Assembly: GCA_020740775.1 (NCBI GenBank)
Contig: JAHEWK010000001.1
Location: 6,882,001 to 6,946,000 of the forward strand
Origin: Ilyonectria destructans
Lineage: Eukaryota; Ascomycota; Sordariomycetes; Hypocreales; Nectriaceae
Reading direction: 5' to 3'
DNA length: 64,000 nucleotides
How positions within the stretch are numbered: the first letter of the stretch is position 1; each line of letters opens with the position of its first letter. Positions 20,749-32,382 of this stretch are shown here, piece by piece. The notes beneath the pieces are model-generated. The model made no database searches and was not told the origin of the DNA. It saw nothing but the letters and a program-made list of their open reading frames with translations. The position numbers and the translations under genes were made by a program.

Positions 20749-22493
20749 CTATAGGGAGTATTCGTTTTCTAAAGAGAAAACCTCAACATGTGCAATGGCA
20801 GTGCGGGCCGGGATAGTGACAGGAACAGGGCAATCTCCATGATCAGGCTCATCGTTAGGCATATTGGCCCATTTCCCGCTATTCGACTCATCGCCGTTGA
20901 GGATTCTCTCGGTCCGTAGCTCCTGGGTCTCCTCATTTGCGATACTCTTCTCCTCAAACCTCAAGATCTCCGTGTACGGGAGAGTCGGTGAGTTGGACTT
21001 CCATTCGACCTTGAAGCCCTTTCCTATCAGGAGGAACTTCGAAGGCTCCAGTTCGATGACCATTCCGTACCCGGGGCCCTCCTTGCCAAGCGCAAACGCC
21101 CTACTGATTGTGAGATCGTAGCTCTTGAAAGCTACTGTAATTGGAGGGCAAGGATTCTCTTTGTCCTCGAGATCGTGGAAATGGAAGCCAGTCACAGACA
21201 AATTCGTCCTCCGCGCCTTCAGGATGTGCTTTGAGACTGAGCCTAGTAATTTGTAGTGACTCGTAAAGGGAGCCTCCGCTGCCGTCAGAGTATCGATGCC
21301 AAAGGGGCTTACACCAAGCGCGTGGAAGCTACCAATTGCAGTCCATGCAGTCCTGGCGCCAAAGTGATCCCTTCGCTGTTCAGGGATGAAAAGCGGCTGG
21401 CCGCGATGGCTATAATCAGAACAAACATTGGTGTATTTGTCGTGGTAGATATCGGGGGAGATGAATTCGATGTGCGGCGCAAACTTCCGCCAGATATCCA
21501 GAACAGTGCTCGTGGCACCGCCGGATGGGTACTCTCCAGGCTTTCCGCCGCCAGAAGCAGCACCAGGCTCGCCGGGCTGCGGCAACCAGACGTTAGAGAA
21601 GAGAGGGATCTGATAGACCTTTTGGCCAGCGGAGGCGATCTTCTCCAGGTAAAGAGCGTAGTGGTATGCCATGAAGAGCTCCTCAGTCCAGATACTCTTC
21701 CCAAAATAATCCTCCCAGTTTCCGTTGAATTCTCCAGCCTTGGTTTGGTCCATGGTCTCCTTGAACTTGGGGTATTTACTCTTTAGATCGGGGTGTAGGA
21801 AATCCCAATCGTCGCTGAGAAACTTGACCACTTCTTTCGGTACTGGAGATTCAAACCGCTGAGTTGCCACAGCGCTGCGGTCTCGCGAATCCCCATGCAA
21901 GCCAACCTCGTTCTCCACCTGGACCATGATAACGGTGCGCTCTTTATCAGTCTCGCCAAGGTGTTGCAATAGGCTGGAAAAGGCTTTGGCGTCCGCGTTG
22001 ACGCACTCGTCATGAAATATGGAGAGAACGCCCGAGTTCTGGAGACGACCTTCGCCGCTCTTCATATACATGCGAGGAAACCTCTTGGGGTTTGTTTTGA
22101 CCCATGTAGGGGTATAACTCGACCTGCCTGAGGGCACAGTTAGAAATGTCTCTGAATAGCCAAACACATCTCCGTACCATTTTTGAACGAGCCAAACCAC
22201 AGGATGACCAAGCGAAGGTCGTGTGCCCTGGCTCCTGCAATAACTCGGTCCAGCTCGGCGAAGTTGAAGAGTCCTTCTTCTGGCTCGACGTCTTCCCATG
22301 CAACAGCACCAAGAACTGTGTTGATTCCCATGTCCTTGAGGTTTTGCCAAACTGTGTCCATGAAGCGAGCCGAACTCATCGACGAGTTCTGCAATTCGGC
22401 GCCGAGGACAAGGTACGGTTCGCCATCGACCAGCAGTTCCCACCGGCCACTATCCGCCTTATGCAGGCGCGGAATGCTGGTAGCGACAGCCAT
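20749..22493 (-). CDS. GH35-type beta-galactosidase-like enzyme with DUF5597 C-terminus
   Basis: Two exons on the minus strand (22493-22178 and 22127-20749) with a 50-nt intron (GTACGG donor, CTCAG acceptor) give 564 aa. An ATG at 22505 would add four residues. No signal peptide is seen, so the enzyme is probably intracellular. The N-terminal barrel starts with LVLGAELQNSSMSS and GINTVLGAVAWEDVEPEEG. The acid/base glutamate is likely E179 in VQVENEVG, and the nucleophile candidate is E355 in FIPEQ. The C-terminal third resembles DUF5597, usually attached to this GH35/GH42-like branch. It should remove terminal galactose or a related sugar from small oligosaccharides; the exact substrate cannot be read. 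It is divergent from the GH3 beta-glucosidase, sharing a 0.9 kb promoter region. Confidence 0.9.
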
Positions 22494-23401
22494 GATTGAA
22501 AACAAAGTATACTGTGATACAACGTAATGTAGAATGTCTTAAGCTGGAAAAACGCGGGGAGACGGTCTGGCTCTTAGTTGATTGCGTGATATTGATGACA
22601 GCGGCTTGACGCATGTTAATTATATAGCCTCAGGCATTTCAAAAAATCGGAGACTTCGCAGCGATCCAATGTACCGAGCGACGAGTGTACTGCATGCCAA
22701 GTGTGATTTTAGCCGCCTCGAGTCTGGAGAGGCCTTGTATTACCCCTCTTCAACGTCTCAAGCCATCTTTCATCAAGGCGAATGTGTATGTAGTACTATC
22801 CGTATATCTTTAGACACACTACGGTGTACACGTCTAAGTTTTTGAGGAGAGATAAGTGGAGAATCCGGGCGGCCACTGGGAGCTGACCGATATTTATAAC
22901 AGAACCAATGGTAATATATACGCAATATATCCGTATTTTGTTGGTGCGGGGAACTGGCTTGGCAGGCGGGGCGGTACCAGGTGCAAGCATCTAGCAGTCA
23001 GCTAGTAGCTCACGAGTCACGACAACAAATAATACTCGTCTACTAGGTAGTGTAGGAACAGCGACTCTGATAGGCCCCGGATAAATGCAAGAACGGTTAC
23101 AGGAGGCGGGACACTCCCTCGGGGTGGTCAGCCTCAAGGATTGGCCCGGGAAGGGGGGCGGTGGATAAGGGATATTTTCTCTCGGGGTGATGTTGTAGCG
23201 AGTTGAGTTCACTACTGTTTGTGGCGCGGTACCATCGCAGACTAGTGACGGCATTTATTTTGACTCGGCTTGAGGCAACGGGCATACACATCATGAGGCG
23301 ACGGGAAGCTTCACATATTCATTGTAGAATCAACCCCAGCTTTGCCTCCTCATCAAACACTTTAACTACCTACCACTAGATACTCGAATCAGTTGCCCAA
23401 C
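22494..23401. promoter_or_regulatory. Shared divergent promoter region of GH35 and GH3 genes
   Basis: A 908-bp spacer between two start codons on opposite strands. GCGGGG, a strict form of the CreA/Cre1 carbon-repressor site (SYGGRG), occurs at 22554, 22946 and 22966. By chance roughly one such strict site per kilobase is expected, so this is only mildly suggestive of glucose repression. Confidence 0.4.
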
Positions 23402-26179
23402 ATGACAGACCAAGTACTAAACATCGACAAGTTGATCGATGAGCTCAGCTTATCTGAGAAGTGCCTTCTCCTGTCTGGCACTGGACGATGCGAGACGAGA
23501 GGGTTTGAGAGTCATGGCATCCCCAAGCTTATGGTAAGTTCTCTTCTTTTTGTCTGTCAACTTTCCACGGCGCGCGGAATCGCCAGTATCTCATTGCGAG
23601 TATCTTAGATGTCTGATGGACCTCATGGTATTAGAACAGAGAAATTCTTCAACAAGGTAAGCATCTGCTTTCTCCCGCGACCTCGCGAGCTTGAATGTGC
23701 TGCTCATATTCAGTCTAGGACTCATCTATCTGTCTACCCAGCGGAACGGGCATGGGCGCCACCTTCGACACTGACCTGATGCGACGCGTCGGTAACCTCC
23801 TCGCAGAAGAAGCTAAAGCCCATCTCGTCCACGTGGTGCTCGCTCCCGTCGTCTGTCTCCAGCGCTCAGCCTTGATCGGTCGCGGTTTCGAGGCCTTCGG
23901 AGAGGACCCCGTCCAGAGCGGTAAGCTTGGTGGTGCTTATGTGAATGGCCTTCAAGAGCTCGGTGTCGCTTCTTGTATCAAGCACTACGCTGCCCACGAC
24001 CAGTCCGACAACTCCATCGAGGATAATGTCATCATGACGCAGAGGACACTGCGTGAGGTCCATACCTTGCCCTTCCAGATCGCCGCCAAGGACTCAAATC
24101 CTTGGGCATTCATGACTGCCTACCACAAGATCAATGGCGTTCATGTCAGTGAGAGTCCCGAGCTCATCAAAGACATCCTGAGGGATGACTGGAAATACAA
24201 TGGCTTGGTCCTGAGCGACTGGTGGGGTGTCTACAGCACATCTGAGGCCATCAACGCTGGTCTCGACTTGGAGATGCCTGGTCCGCCTGACTGGCGCGCC
24301 AACCTCCTTGACTTGGCCGTTCGATCCCGCAAGGTCTCTATGGAGTCACTCAACGCCTCGGTGCGACGTGTCCTGGAGCTTGTGAACCGCGTGGGTCCTC
24401 TCTTAACCTTGAAAGAGAAGAAGGAAAACAACACGCCTGAGTCCCGAGAATTTGTTCGGAAGCTCACCGCCGATGGCATCGTGCTTCTTAAGAACGAAGC
24501 CAATGTTCTTCCTCTGAGCAAGGATGCAGGTAAGCGGTTCGGTCTCATCGGCGACCACTGGAAGCGTCCTGCCGTGGCTGGTGGTGGCAGTTCCGAGGTC
24601 GAGCCTTACTACATTAGTAAGGGGTACGACGCCATGGTTGAGCTTATTGGAGAGAAGAATATCAGCTATGAGCTAGGTTGTTACTGTAAGTTTGGGTCAG
24701 CTCTTCTCTGGCCGATTTCTCGCTAAATTGACAGCACACAAATTCGCTCCTCTTCTAACTAAGAACCTTTTTAAACCCGACTCTAGCGAGAAAGGCTTAC
24801 TACTTGAATTTTGGGATAAGAACCCTGAAGAGGAGTCTGATGCGAAGCTTTGGCACACAGCTGGGACCCTGAGCACCGAGCTGAACTTGGCTGACAGCTT
24901 ACCCCGTGGTTCAATCCCCGACCTCTTCTTCCTCAAGATCCGAGGTACATACCGGGCTCAGAAGTCCATGATCTTCAGACTCGGCCTCTCATGTGCTGGT
25001 CGGGCTAGGCTCTTTGTCAATGGCAAGGAAGTCATTGATCAGTGGACCTCCCAACCTGAGAAGACGGACCCCACGCCCGTTTTCAACTGTTTCACCATGG
25101 AGGGCCACGCGGGTATTTCCATGGAGCAGGGAAAGGAGTACGAGATTGTCGTTCATCTCGATAACTCTAGTCTTAAGCCTACGGTGGGTGTCGCTCCTAC
25201 GGGAGGCGTGCGCATCGGTGGGTTCGAGATTGTCGACGAAGATGAAGCTATTGAGAATGCCGTGGCTCTGGCTAAACAGGTTGATATTCCTATCGTCTAC
25301 ACTGGACTCGGACCCGACTATGAATATGAGGGAGTTGACCGTAGATCACTGGATCTGCCCGGCAGGGTGGATGAGTTGATCAAGAGAATCTGCGAGGCGA
25401 ACCCCAACACTGTAAGTGCCACTCTGTCCGAGTAGGGCGTTTAATGTCGGAATTCTTATCACTAATACTTTTTCCAGGTGGTCGTCACTGAGGCCGGAAC
25501 TGCTTTCACCATGCCTTGGATCGACGACGCCAAGACGCTTGTTCACAGCTGGCTCGGTGGCCAAGAAACGGGCCACGCTATTGTCGATGTCCTCTTTGGC
25601 GACGTTAACCCGTCCGGTCGCCTCCCGCTTACCTTCCCTAAGCGCCTCGAGGATACGGCCGCCTTCTTGAGCTTCGGCAAGGCCGATCGAAACATCGTGT
25701 ATGGAGAGGGTGTTTTTATCGGATACCGATACCATGAGATGACCAAGCGCGATCCTCTGTTCTACTTCGGTCACGGGCTCTCCTACACCAAGTTCGAATA
25801 CTCGAACCTCATCGTCCCCGAGACCTTTGAGGCAGACGAGAACCACGCCATGACCATCAAGGTCGACCTCACTAACGTTGGAGAGGTTGGCGGGGCTGAG
25901 GTCGTTCAACTTTACATCGCGGACCTAGAGAGCACTCTTCAGCGGCCCAAGAAAGAGTTTAAAGCTTTTGAGAAGGTCAGGTTGGAGGCTGGCGAGAAAA
26001 AGACTGTCGACATCAAGCTCGACAAGTATGCCCTCTCCGTCTGGTCTGAGGAGCATTCGCAGTGGCTGGCGGAGGCAGGTACGTTTGTAGCAATCATCTC
26101 TCAGAGCGCAGCTCCTCAGGCCGAATTACTGCGGGCCAACTTTGAGTTGCCCAAGACGTTCAAATGGACAGGTCTATAG
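23402..26179 (+). CDS. GH3 beta-glucosidase with PA14 insert
   Basis: Five exons: 23402-23533, 23609-23656, 23719-24685, 24735-25411 and 25478-26179. Introns are 75, 62, 49 and 66 nt. The protein is 841 aa, close to the usual length of this intracellular fungal group, and has no signal peptide. The order is: GH3 N-terminal barrel with [18 protein letters not shown], the KH motif near residue 148 and the nucleophile aspartate D227 in LVLSDWWG; the start of the second GH3 domain ([14 protein letters not shown]); a PA14 carbohydrate-binding-like insert at about 390-530; the rest of the second domain with [12 protein letters not shown]; and a C-terminal fibronectin-III-like domain ending in QWLAEAG. 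It hydrolyses beta-glucosides, releasing glucose. It pairs with the divergent GH35 gene and probably acts on imported oligosaccharides. Confidence 0.95.
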
Positions 26180-27800
26180 AAGATGAGCGTTCCGGCTTAA
26201 ACGGACAACGGAGGTGCACATGCGTAGGAATAACATTATTTAGGCCATGCTGACTTGGTATGACTGGAGCAAGGGCTACTATAAATCGAGAAAATTAAAA
26301 TTTATCCAAGATGGAATCAGTTGGGCTTAAATGCGCGACGAGTGTTTGCGAGGGTGCTTGGTGCTTCACGAGATGAAATACGGCCGCGTTAGCTACCTGG
26401 ATCAAATTTCAAATATTTAATGCTTGCTTTGCGTCTTTGCAGTGAGGAAATTTGTTACCCAAGCCTATGTGTTTAAATGGTTTTCTCAAACCGAAACTTG
26501 AGTACCGAACTAGGACGAGCATCCTGCAAGGAGATATAAACATGTAGATTTTGATCTTGCGCTATCCAGTTAATGACGTATACTGAACTTAGGTGGCATA
26601 TCTCGGGTGCACCACACCTCAGAGTGATATACTTCTGTGCGTTCATGCTTATGCTTCTACGATGTCACTATTAAATCAGAAAGCTTTAAAAAGGATTTGC
26701 TGGCTTAAGCAGCAACACCAATCACGCCGCTGTTGTCGAACCAGCTTGCTAGGATATAAAGGGAACTCCTGTAACATGATAAGAGCATGAACGAGGTCGG
26801 ATGGGACTCGGGTAAAGTAATTGTCCACAAAGAGGGAAAGAGATTCCTAAGGAACGCTCTAACTTAAGCTATTTACACAATATTCATAAAGTATGAAAGT
26901 CTCATTATCGTTCCGTCACACATCGTGTACATGAGTGCGTACGCAGCAAATGGAGGAGTGATAGCTCCCCTTTCCCCTCTACCTTGTCCTGTAGTGCGAA
27001 TGAAGAGGGTTAGCGTTTCTCTATTGAAGACGTCGGCGAAGAGGTAATTTGGGCGGGCATCGTACCATTTGTCATTGTCATTGCCATCGGTTTCTTTATT
27101 AAAGACTAAAAAAGAAAAAAATGGTAAAGAGACTTATTGCCAGAGTCAATGAATTTATTGCCTTTATTTTGAGAGATTTATATGAGTCTATTCGACTGAC
27201 GTCACGATCTTTATCCTACTGCCGTCTTCCACCTTGCCAAATATCGGGGTGTCGTAGGTCTTATCGAAGCCTTGCCAGCGGAATTTCCTGTGACCGACCC
27301 GATATTCTATCTCATGAGATGCTTTCCTGTTAGGAGACATAAGCCTCAGATCCTTCCGACCTCATACGCATAGTCTGGTGCAGCTTCGGGCTGACCTTGC
27401 AAGACGCCTGTACGACGATTTTCTGTGTATCTCCCTTAGGATAAATCAATGAGTTAGGTGTTGGTTTCTGTCCTTTTCCGCCGCTAAACTGCCAAGACCG
27501 TACTAAATACGGCGCTGGACTTGGCCAATTTATTGAGTCTATACGGTACTTGTACAACCAGCGTCAGAATCCTACACTTGTCGCACAATGTGGAGAATCG
27601 CGCGGGGTAGTGGGATCCGGGGCAGAGCGCCACCAAACCTGGAGCGTTCTGCCTATCAAGTTGCCAGAAATGGAATAGTGCATATTGGTCCCCGTGTCGT
27701 TGATCCTTTACGTCGGCTCCTGCTTGCTTATAATAAGCGTCTAGATCTTCAATTTCCCATCAATTAAAATTTCTCCCAAATTATTTCTCCAACCGCAACT
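26180..27800. other. Intergenic with one copy of a duplicated segment
   Basis: Besides the 241-bp repeat copy listed separately, only frames under 76 codons are present. The last few hundred bases are the likely promoter of the permease gene. Confidence 0.45.
26556..26796 (+). repeat. Dispersed direct repeat, copy 1 (241 bp)
   Basis: Matches 32130-32367 in the same orientation, from CTTGCGCTATCCAGT to GAACGAG. Long identical blocks include ACTGAACTTAGGTGGCATAT and TGTTGTCGAACCAGCTTGCT. There are roughly two dozen substitutions, mostly transitions, and few indels. No terminal inverted repeats are seen. Copy 2 abuts the stop codon of the GH43 gene; copy 1 has no gene end beside it. Confidence 0.9.
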
Positions 27801-29369
27801 ATGGATAAAGACGCATCAAGTTCCGGGGACGTCATTGACGTGCGTGTTGTTGCTCTGAGAGGAAACTCTCAGCTGCGCCGCAACCGTTCGTTCATGACAG
27901 TCTTAGGCATGTCGCTGGCCATCACAGCCATTCCTTATGGCATTGGTGGCCCCCTGATGAGTGCAATCTATGGTGGTGGACAGCTCTCCATTTTCCTTGG
28001 AATTCCAGTCGTCCTTGTACTCCAAGGCTGTGTGGCTGCTTCATTGGGGGAGCTCGCATCCCGCTACCCAACCTCTTCAGGCGTCTACTACTGGTCGTTC
28101 TGGCTCACAGACCACAAACCTTACCAGAGGGTGATATCCTACTTTACAGGCTGGGTTTGGCTTGTGGGGAACTGGACCATCTCCCTCTCCGTCAACTTTG
28201 GATTCGCTACCCTCATTGTCGCTACTGTGTCCATCTACAACTCGGAATGGATAGCATCACCAAAAGAAACCCTCTTCATCTTCTTCGCTGTTTGCATTAC
28301 GTCGTTTGTTATTTGCACTCTGGCCGATCGCGTATTACCATTCGTCGACAGTATCGGAGCTGTTTGGAACCTCATCACCATCATTGCCATCTTACTCGCC
28401 CTGACTATTACCGCCAAGGCAGGCAGGCACTCTGCTTCTTATGGTCTTGGTCACTACGATGGCAACCTTTCTGGCTGGGGACCTGGCTTTTCGTTCTTCA
28501 TCGGCCTCTTGCCGCCTGCATACGCATTCTCAGCTATCGGTATGGTTGTGTCCATGGCCGAAGAGTGCTCAGATCCCGAAGTACAGGTATCGCGCAGTAT
28601 TACCATGTGTATTCCAATTGGTGGTGCTGCTGCATTGCTCTTTGCCCTTCCGATTTGTTTTACGTTACCTGCATTGGAACAAGTACTTTCAGCACCGTAC
28701 GGTCAGGCCCTACCTTACATCATTACTGCCGTCACTGGTTCGAAGGCCGCATCGCTTGCCTTGATGATTATGGTGCTATTTGTCACTCTTTTTTGCTCCC
28801 TGAGCATCACTACAACTGCTTCAAGGTGTACCTGGGCACTATCCCGAGATGGAATGCTGCCCTTTTCAAGCATTTGGTCGCGCACTATGTTTAATCAGCC
28901 TGTCCAGGCTCTGGCACTGATGACGGTTGTGCAGATGTTGCTCGGGTGCGTGAATATTGGAAGTACTAGTGCATTCACGGCATTTATCTCTGTCGGCGTC
29001 ATCGCACTCTCTGTCGGTTATCTAATACCTATTAGTATCAGTTTGCTCTCTAGCAGGAAGGAAGTTTCAAAGGCTCGGTGGACGCTAGGCCCGCGGCTTG
29101 GCCCGGTTGCTAATATTGTCGCAATATGTTGGATCTTCTTTCAGCTGGTTCTTTTCAGCATGCCAACAGTCATTCCAGTCACGGCCTCCTCCATGAACTA
29201 CGCCGCCGTCCTCTTTGTAGGATTTGGGTTGCTTTGTACGATTTGGTATTTCGTTTGGGGCATAAGAAGTAAGTTTATCCAGAATCCGACCCTTTGATCT
29301 CTTCTAACTTTCTTGATAGACACCCAACCGTTAGGAGGAGTGAATATACCCTCTGTATCTAATAGTTAA
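27801..29369 (+). CDS. APC-superfamily amino acid/GABA/choline-type permease
   Basis: Two exons, 27801-29268 and 29320-29369, are joined over a 51-nt intron (GTAAGT, TTCTAACTT, ATAG) and give 505 aa. Without splicing the frame would end at 29297 after a few extra residues; the spliced tail (WGIRNTQPLGG) fits the usual charged end better. There are about 12 hydrophobic segments. TM1 has MTVLGMSLAITAIPYGIGGPL, followed by the family mark AASLGELASRYPTSSGVYYW. Other marks are MAEECSDPE and the SRDGMLPFS loop. This is the fungal group with Uga4-like GABA and Hnm1-like choline transporters, which bring amino acids or amines into the cell with protons. It faces the N-demethylase-like gene tail to tail, suggesting an imported methylated amine, but the substrate is not shown. 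Confidence 0.92.
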
Positions 29370-29984
29370 ACCTAATCGGCTTTATTCATCGATGGGCTGT
29401 AACAAAACTGGTAGAATATTAAAGGACCATTTCATCTGGCAAGTGACTGTGTAGCGTCCCAACAGATACGAGGATAGGTTACGTTATGGTGTTGCATAGT
29501 ATACATTAGAAACATCTGGAGCTGGGCTATCATGAGAAGTTCAGCGGCACCGGGGTAGTTCTGGACCTTGCTTAGTAGTTTCGCTTTCCTCGTTGCCCAC
29601 ATGTACATTGAAGCAATGGAGAGACCCACGAGAATAATACGGCCAGGTAATAACCCAGGACCAGAAGCCAGGGCTTATAACACCCAACTCGAGTACCCAA
29701 ATCATGAGGTTAAGATCAGAAAGACTAGAACGTTGGTTGTTTTAAAATTCGTTATGCCCATAGATAGAATACAGCGAAGACAAGATATAGATAGTTTGAG
29801 ACGCCAACTAGCCTCCATTACAGTCAAGGGTATAATTAAAGCGAACAGACTAAGAGTTGAGCTTTTCTATACCGGTGTATCTGTAGCTGCTGAGACTGCA
29901 TCCTTCACGTGAGCTACATAGGATGTCGACTCATTCCATCTCCTGCCCATATTTCGTCATTCCATTCATTGGTCGATGCTTTCA
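29370..29984. other. Convergent intergenic spacer
   Basis: Lies between the 3' ends of the permease and the DUF3445 gene. Short open frames only; nothing recognised. Confidence 0.5.
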
Positions 29985-31427
29985 CTAAAATGGATACTCA
30001 GCCTCTGGAATCTTTTCTTTCAAGCCCATCTCCTTTTGCAGTCTGTCTTGCTCCCGCAAGTAGGGAAGAAGAATGCCCGCCCAGTGATGCTTCCCCTTGT
30101 AGCGAGATGTAGGGCCATCAAATTGTTCGATTGATTCCGCAAGTCGCCCTGGGACATGTGGTTCTTTAGCGATGGTGGTAATGGGCTCAAAGTAAGTGCG
30201 GACTGTGAACATTAAAGCTTTAGACCGAGGGAGACGTCGAAGCGATTGTCTCTCGGACCGGAAGTAGAGATCGTCAACAGTCAAGCCTACGCTATTTGCT
30301 GCTGCCCATGCTAAGAGAGGTTAGCACGTTGATTTCATAACTCATGTGGGCAACTGACAGGCCTCTTCACTCCCTTCTTGGTCTCCCATTCTGTGGGACC
30401 AATGAAGGCCATCGTCAAGTTGGATGAAGAACTAGGTCTAAGTCAGCGGTGTCATGTCAAACACCTAAGAACTTACATTATTCCGGGTAACAGGCTTCTC
30501 CGGGCGCATTGCCTTGAAAAAGCGGTTCATAGACTTTTGCAACTTCGCTTCATAGTGCGGTACTTTGGCCTCAATGTGGAGAGTATCCAATGACATTCTG
30601 AATTTATCCTTCAGGCGCCAAAACCCAGGTAGGCAGACGGCCCCCGCATCGATGTGGTAGTGCCCGTCTACAGAAACAGTGAGCATATCCATTCATAGGC
30701 AGTTAACTATTACATGTACTGACCATCGTTTTCTACCATGATTACAATGTCGTCTTGGATGAGCTTTGCAGCCGTGGTCAATGCATCAGTTGGAGTTTCT
30801 ATTGCGGAAGGTTAGCTAGGCTCACTGCAAAAGCGAGACTACTTCTGAAAGACCTAACTCACGGGCTGGATATTGAAATTCCTCTCCTGTGGTTGAGTTG
30901 TGGAGGGTCTGGCCTTGCAATTGAAAGATCTTTGGATATCGAGAGGTCAGATATCGAGTCAATTCCTCAAGAACCTCAAAACAAGCATCGCGGGTAACTG
31001 CGTTGTCAACGTATTGAACATGGGCTTCTAGATTCTTATCCAGCTCTGAAACTTTGAGGTCGTGATAGCGAAGGAAGTTGGAGTCCATCTCAATCCACAT
31101 GTCCCAATCTAGTTTCTTGATTCCCATTGTAACGTGGCTGGGTCCATGGCGGAATGGTCGATAGGGCAACGGGTCTTTTGACCGTAGGTCGAAATTTACA
31201 AGGGGATGAGGCAAGGGAGTCTGGAACACTTCCGTCTTCGATACAACTGAAATGACTATCAGTACGGGATATTTGCCACGTAGAATGCAAAGTCAAAGGG
31301 AAGGCTTACCGGACTTCTTGTGCATACAAGATCGAAAAGAGAGGACTAACCACAAGATACAGCCCGCCAGAAAGGTGAATAAGACTGCATGCCTTGGTTG
31401 TTCCGAGAAATCGATATTAGACAACAT
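29985..31427 (-). CDS. DUF3445 haem-dependent oxidative N-demethylase-like protein, membrane-anchored
   Basis: Six exons on the minus strand: 31427-31310, 31246-30863, 30798-30724, 30667-30477, 30431-30359 and 30310-29985, giving 388 aa. The five introns are 63, 64, 56, 45 and 48 nt; all phases agree. Residues about 13-32 form one membrane segment ([18 protein letters not shown]), anchoring the protein. The rest is the DUF3445 domain, with [72 protein letters not shown] and [14 protein letters not shown]. The bacterial relative is a haem enzyme that removes methyl groups from amines such as dimethylamine, producing formaldehyde. The fungal substrate is unknown. The split of the domain into small exons, each rejoining conserved motifs, strongly supports the model. 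Confidence 0.9.
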
Positions 31428-31922
31428 GTTAATATTGGAGTAGACTTTTCTGTATCGATTGGTTACTGCATAGGATTGGCATCGATGGCTGTTTATAAAC
31501 TGCATTATAGCGGGCTGCGCCAGGGGTAAAGATTGGGACTTCGTCTGGTCCAAAAAGTTACCAATTCCGGAAGAAAATCCACGCGCATCATGTGCACCTT
31601 CAACAAATAGCCATTGCCGAACATACAATGCCGTCATATCACCTTCTGCTAATTGGACAAGGAGACATTTAGCTCAACTTAATGCGTCAGTTCCGGGTTT
31701 TCAGGTAGGATCCGGTTAATCAGGAAAAGAAAGTTACTAAGCCAAATGAAGGAGTTTAAGCGACTGGGATTCTAGGCCTATTTTGGCAGTTCACCCCGTT
31801 AGCACCCTAGCCCTAGTTTTCCTGCCAAAGCAATCACCGTTTCCGGCCTCGCTGCTGTCCCCGGCGCCGGAGCGCGAAGGTAGCGATTCCGAAACGGCGC
31901 TGTCTGGGACCGATTCCAAACT

Positions 31923-32055
31923 CAAAAAAGAAAGAAAAGGAAAGAAAAGGAAATAAAAGAAGGATGAGGGAAGGGAGAGAAGGAAGGGAGAGAGGAGGGA
32001 GAGAGGAGGGAGATGAGGGAGAGGGAAATGGAGGAGGAGGAGGAAGGAAAAGGTA
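31923..32055 (+). repeat. Homopurine GA-rich minisatellite
   Basis: About 130 bases almost entirely A and G on the plus strand, including several GGGAGAGAGGA units and AAAGGAAAGAA units. Such mirror-like purine tracts can adopt triplex structure and are unstable in length. It lies upstream of the DUF3445 gene. Confidence 0.8.
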
Positions 32056-32129
32056 AGGAGGGCTGTGGCTGTTTCCCTCTTCCATCTTCCCTCTTCCAGC
32101 TTCCAGTAGGGCTAGTAGGCTGGCTGGTA

Positions 32130-32367
32130 CTTGCGCTATCCAGTCAATAACGTGTACTGAACTTAGGTGGCATATCTCGGGCGCACCACACCTTGGAGTT
32201 ATCTCTTCCGTCCGTTTATGTTAATGCTTCTACGATACATATCACTATCAGAAAGCTTTGAAAAGGATTTGCTGATTTAAGCAGCGACACTAATTACGCT
32301 GGTGTTGTCGAACCAGCTTGCTAGGATACAAAGGGAACTCCTGTAACGGGACAAGAGCACGAACGAG
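32130..32367 (+). repeat. Dispersed direct repeat, copy 2 (238 bp)
   Basis: Partner of the copy at 26556-26796. It ends 15 bases from the GH43 stop codon and so forms that gene's 3' region (read on the minus strand). This suggests the segment may originally be a gene terminator that was copied elsewhere, or an insertion that now serves as a terminator. Confidence 0.9.
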
Positions 32368-32382
32368 ATGATGAATAATTCC

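Larger units (their letters stand above)
31428..32382. other. Spacer with homopurine tract and repeat copy 2
   Basis: Lies between the DUF3445 start and the GH43 stop, both on the minus strand. It contains a GA-rich tract at 31923-32055 and the second copy of the dispersed repeat at 32130-32367. No gene was seen. Confidence 0.5.

Noticed and set aside
28157..28894. 245-codon frame inside the permease gene in another frame
   Set aside because: Fully within a clear APC permease; composition is unlike a protein.
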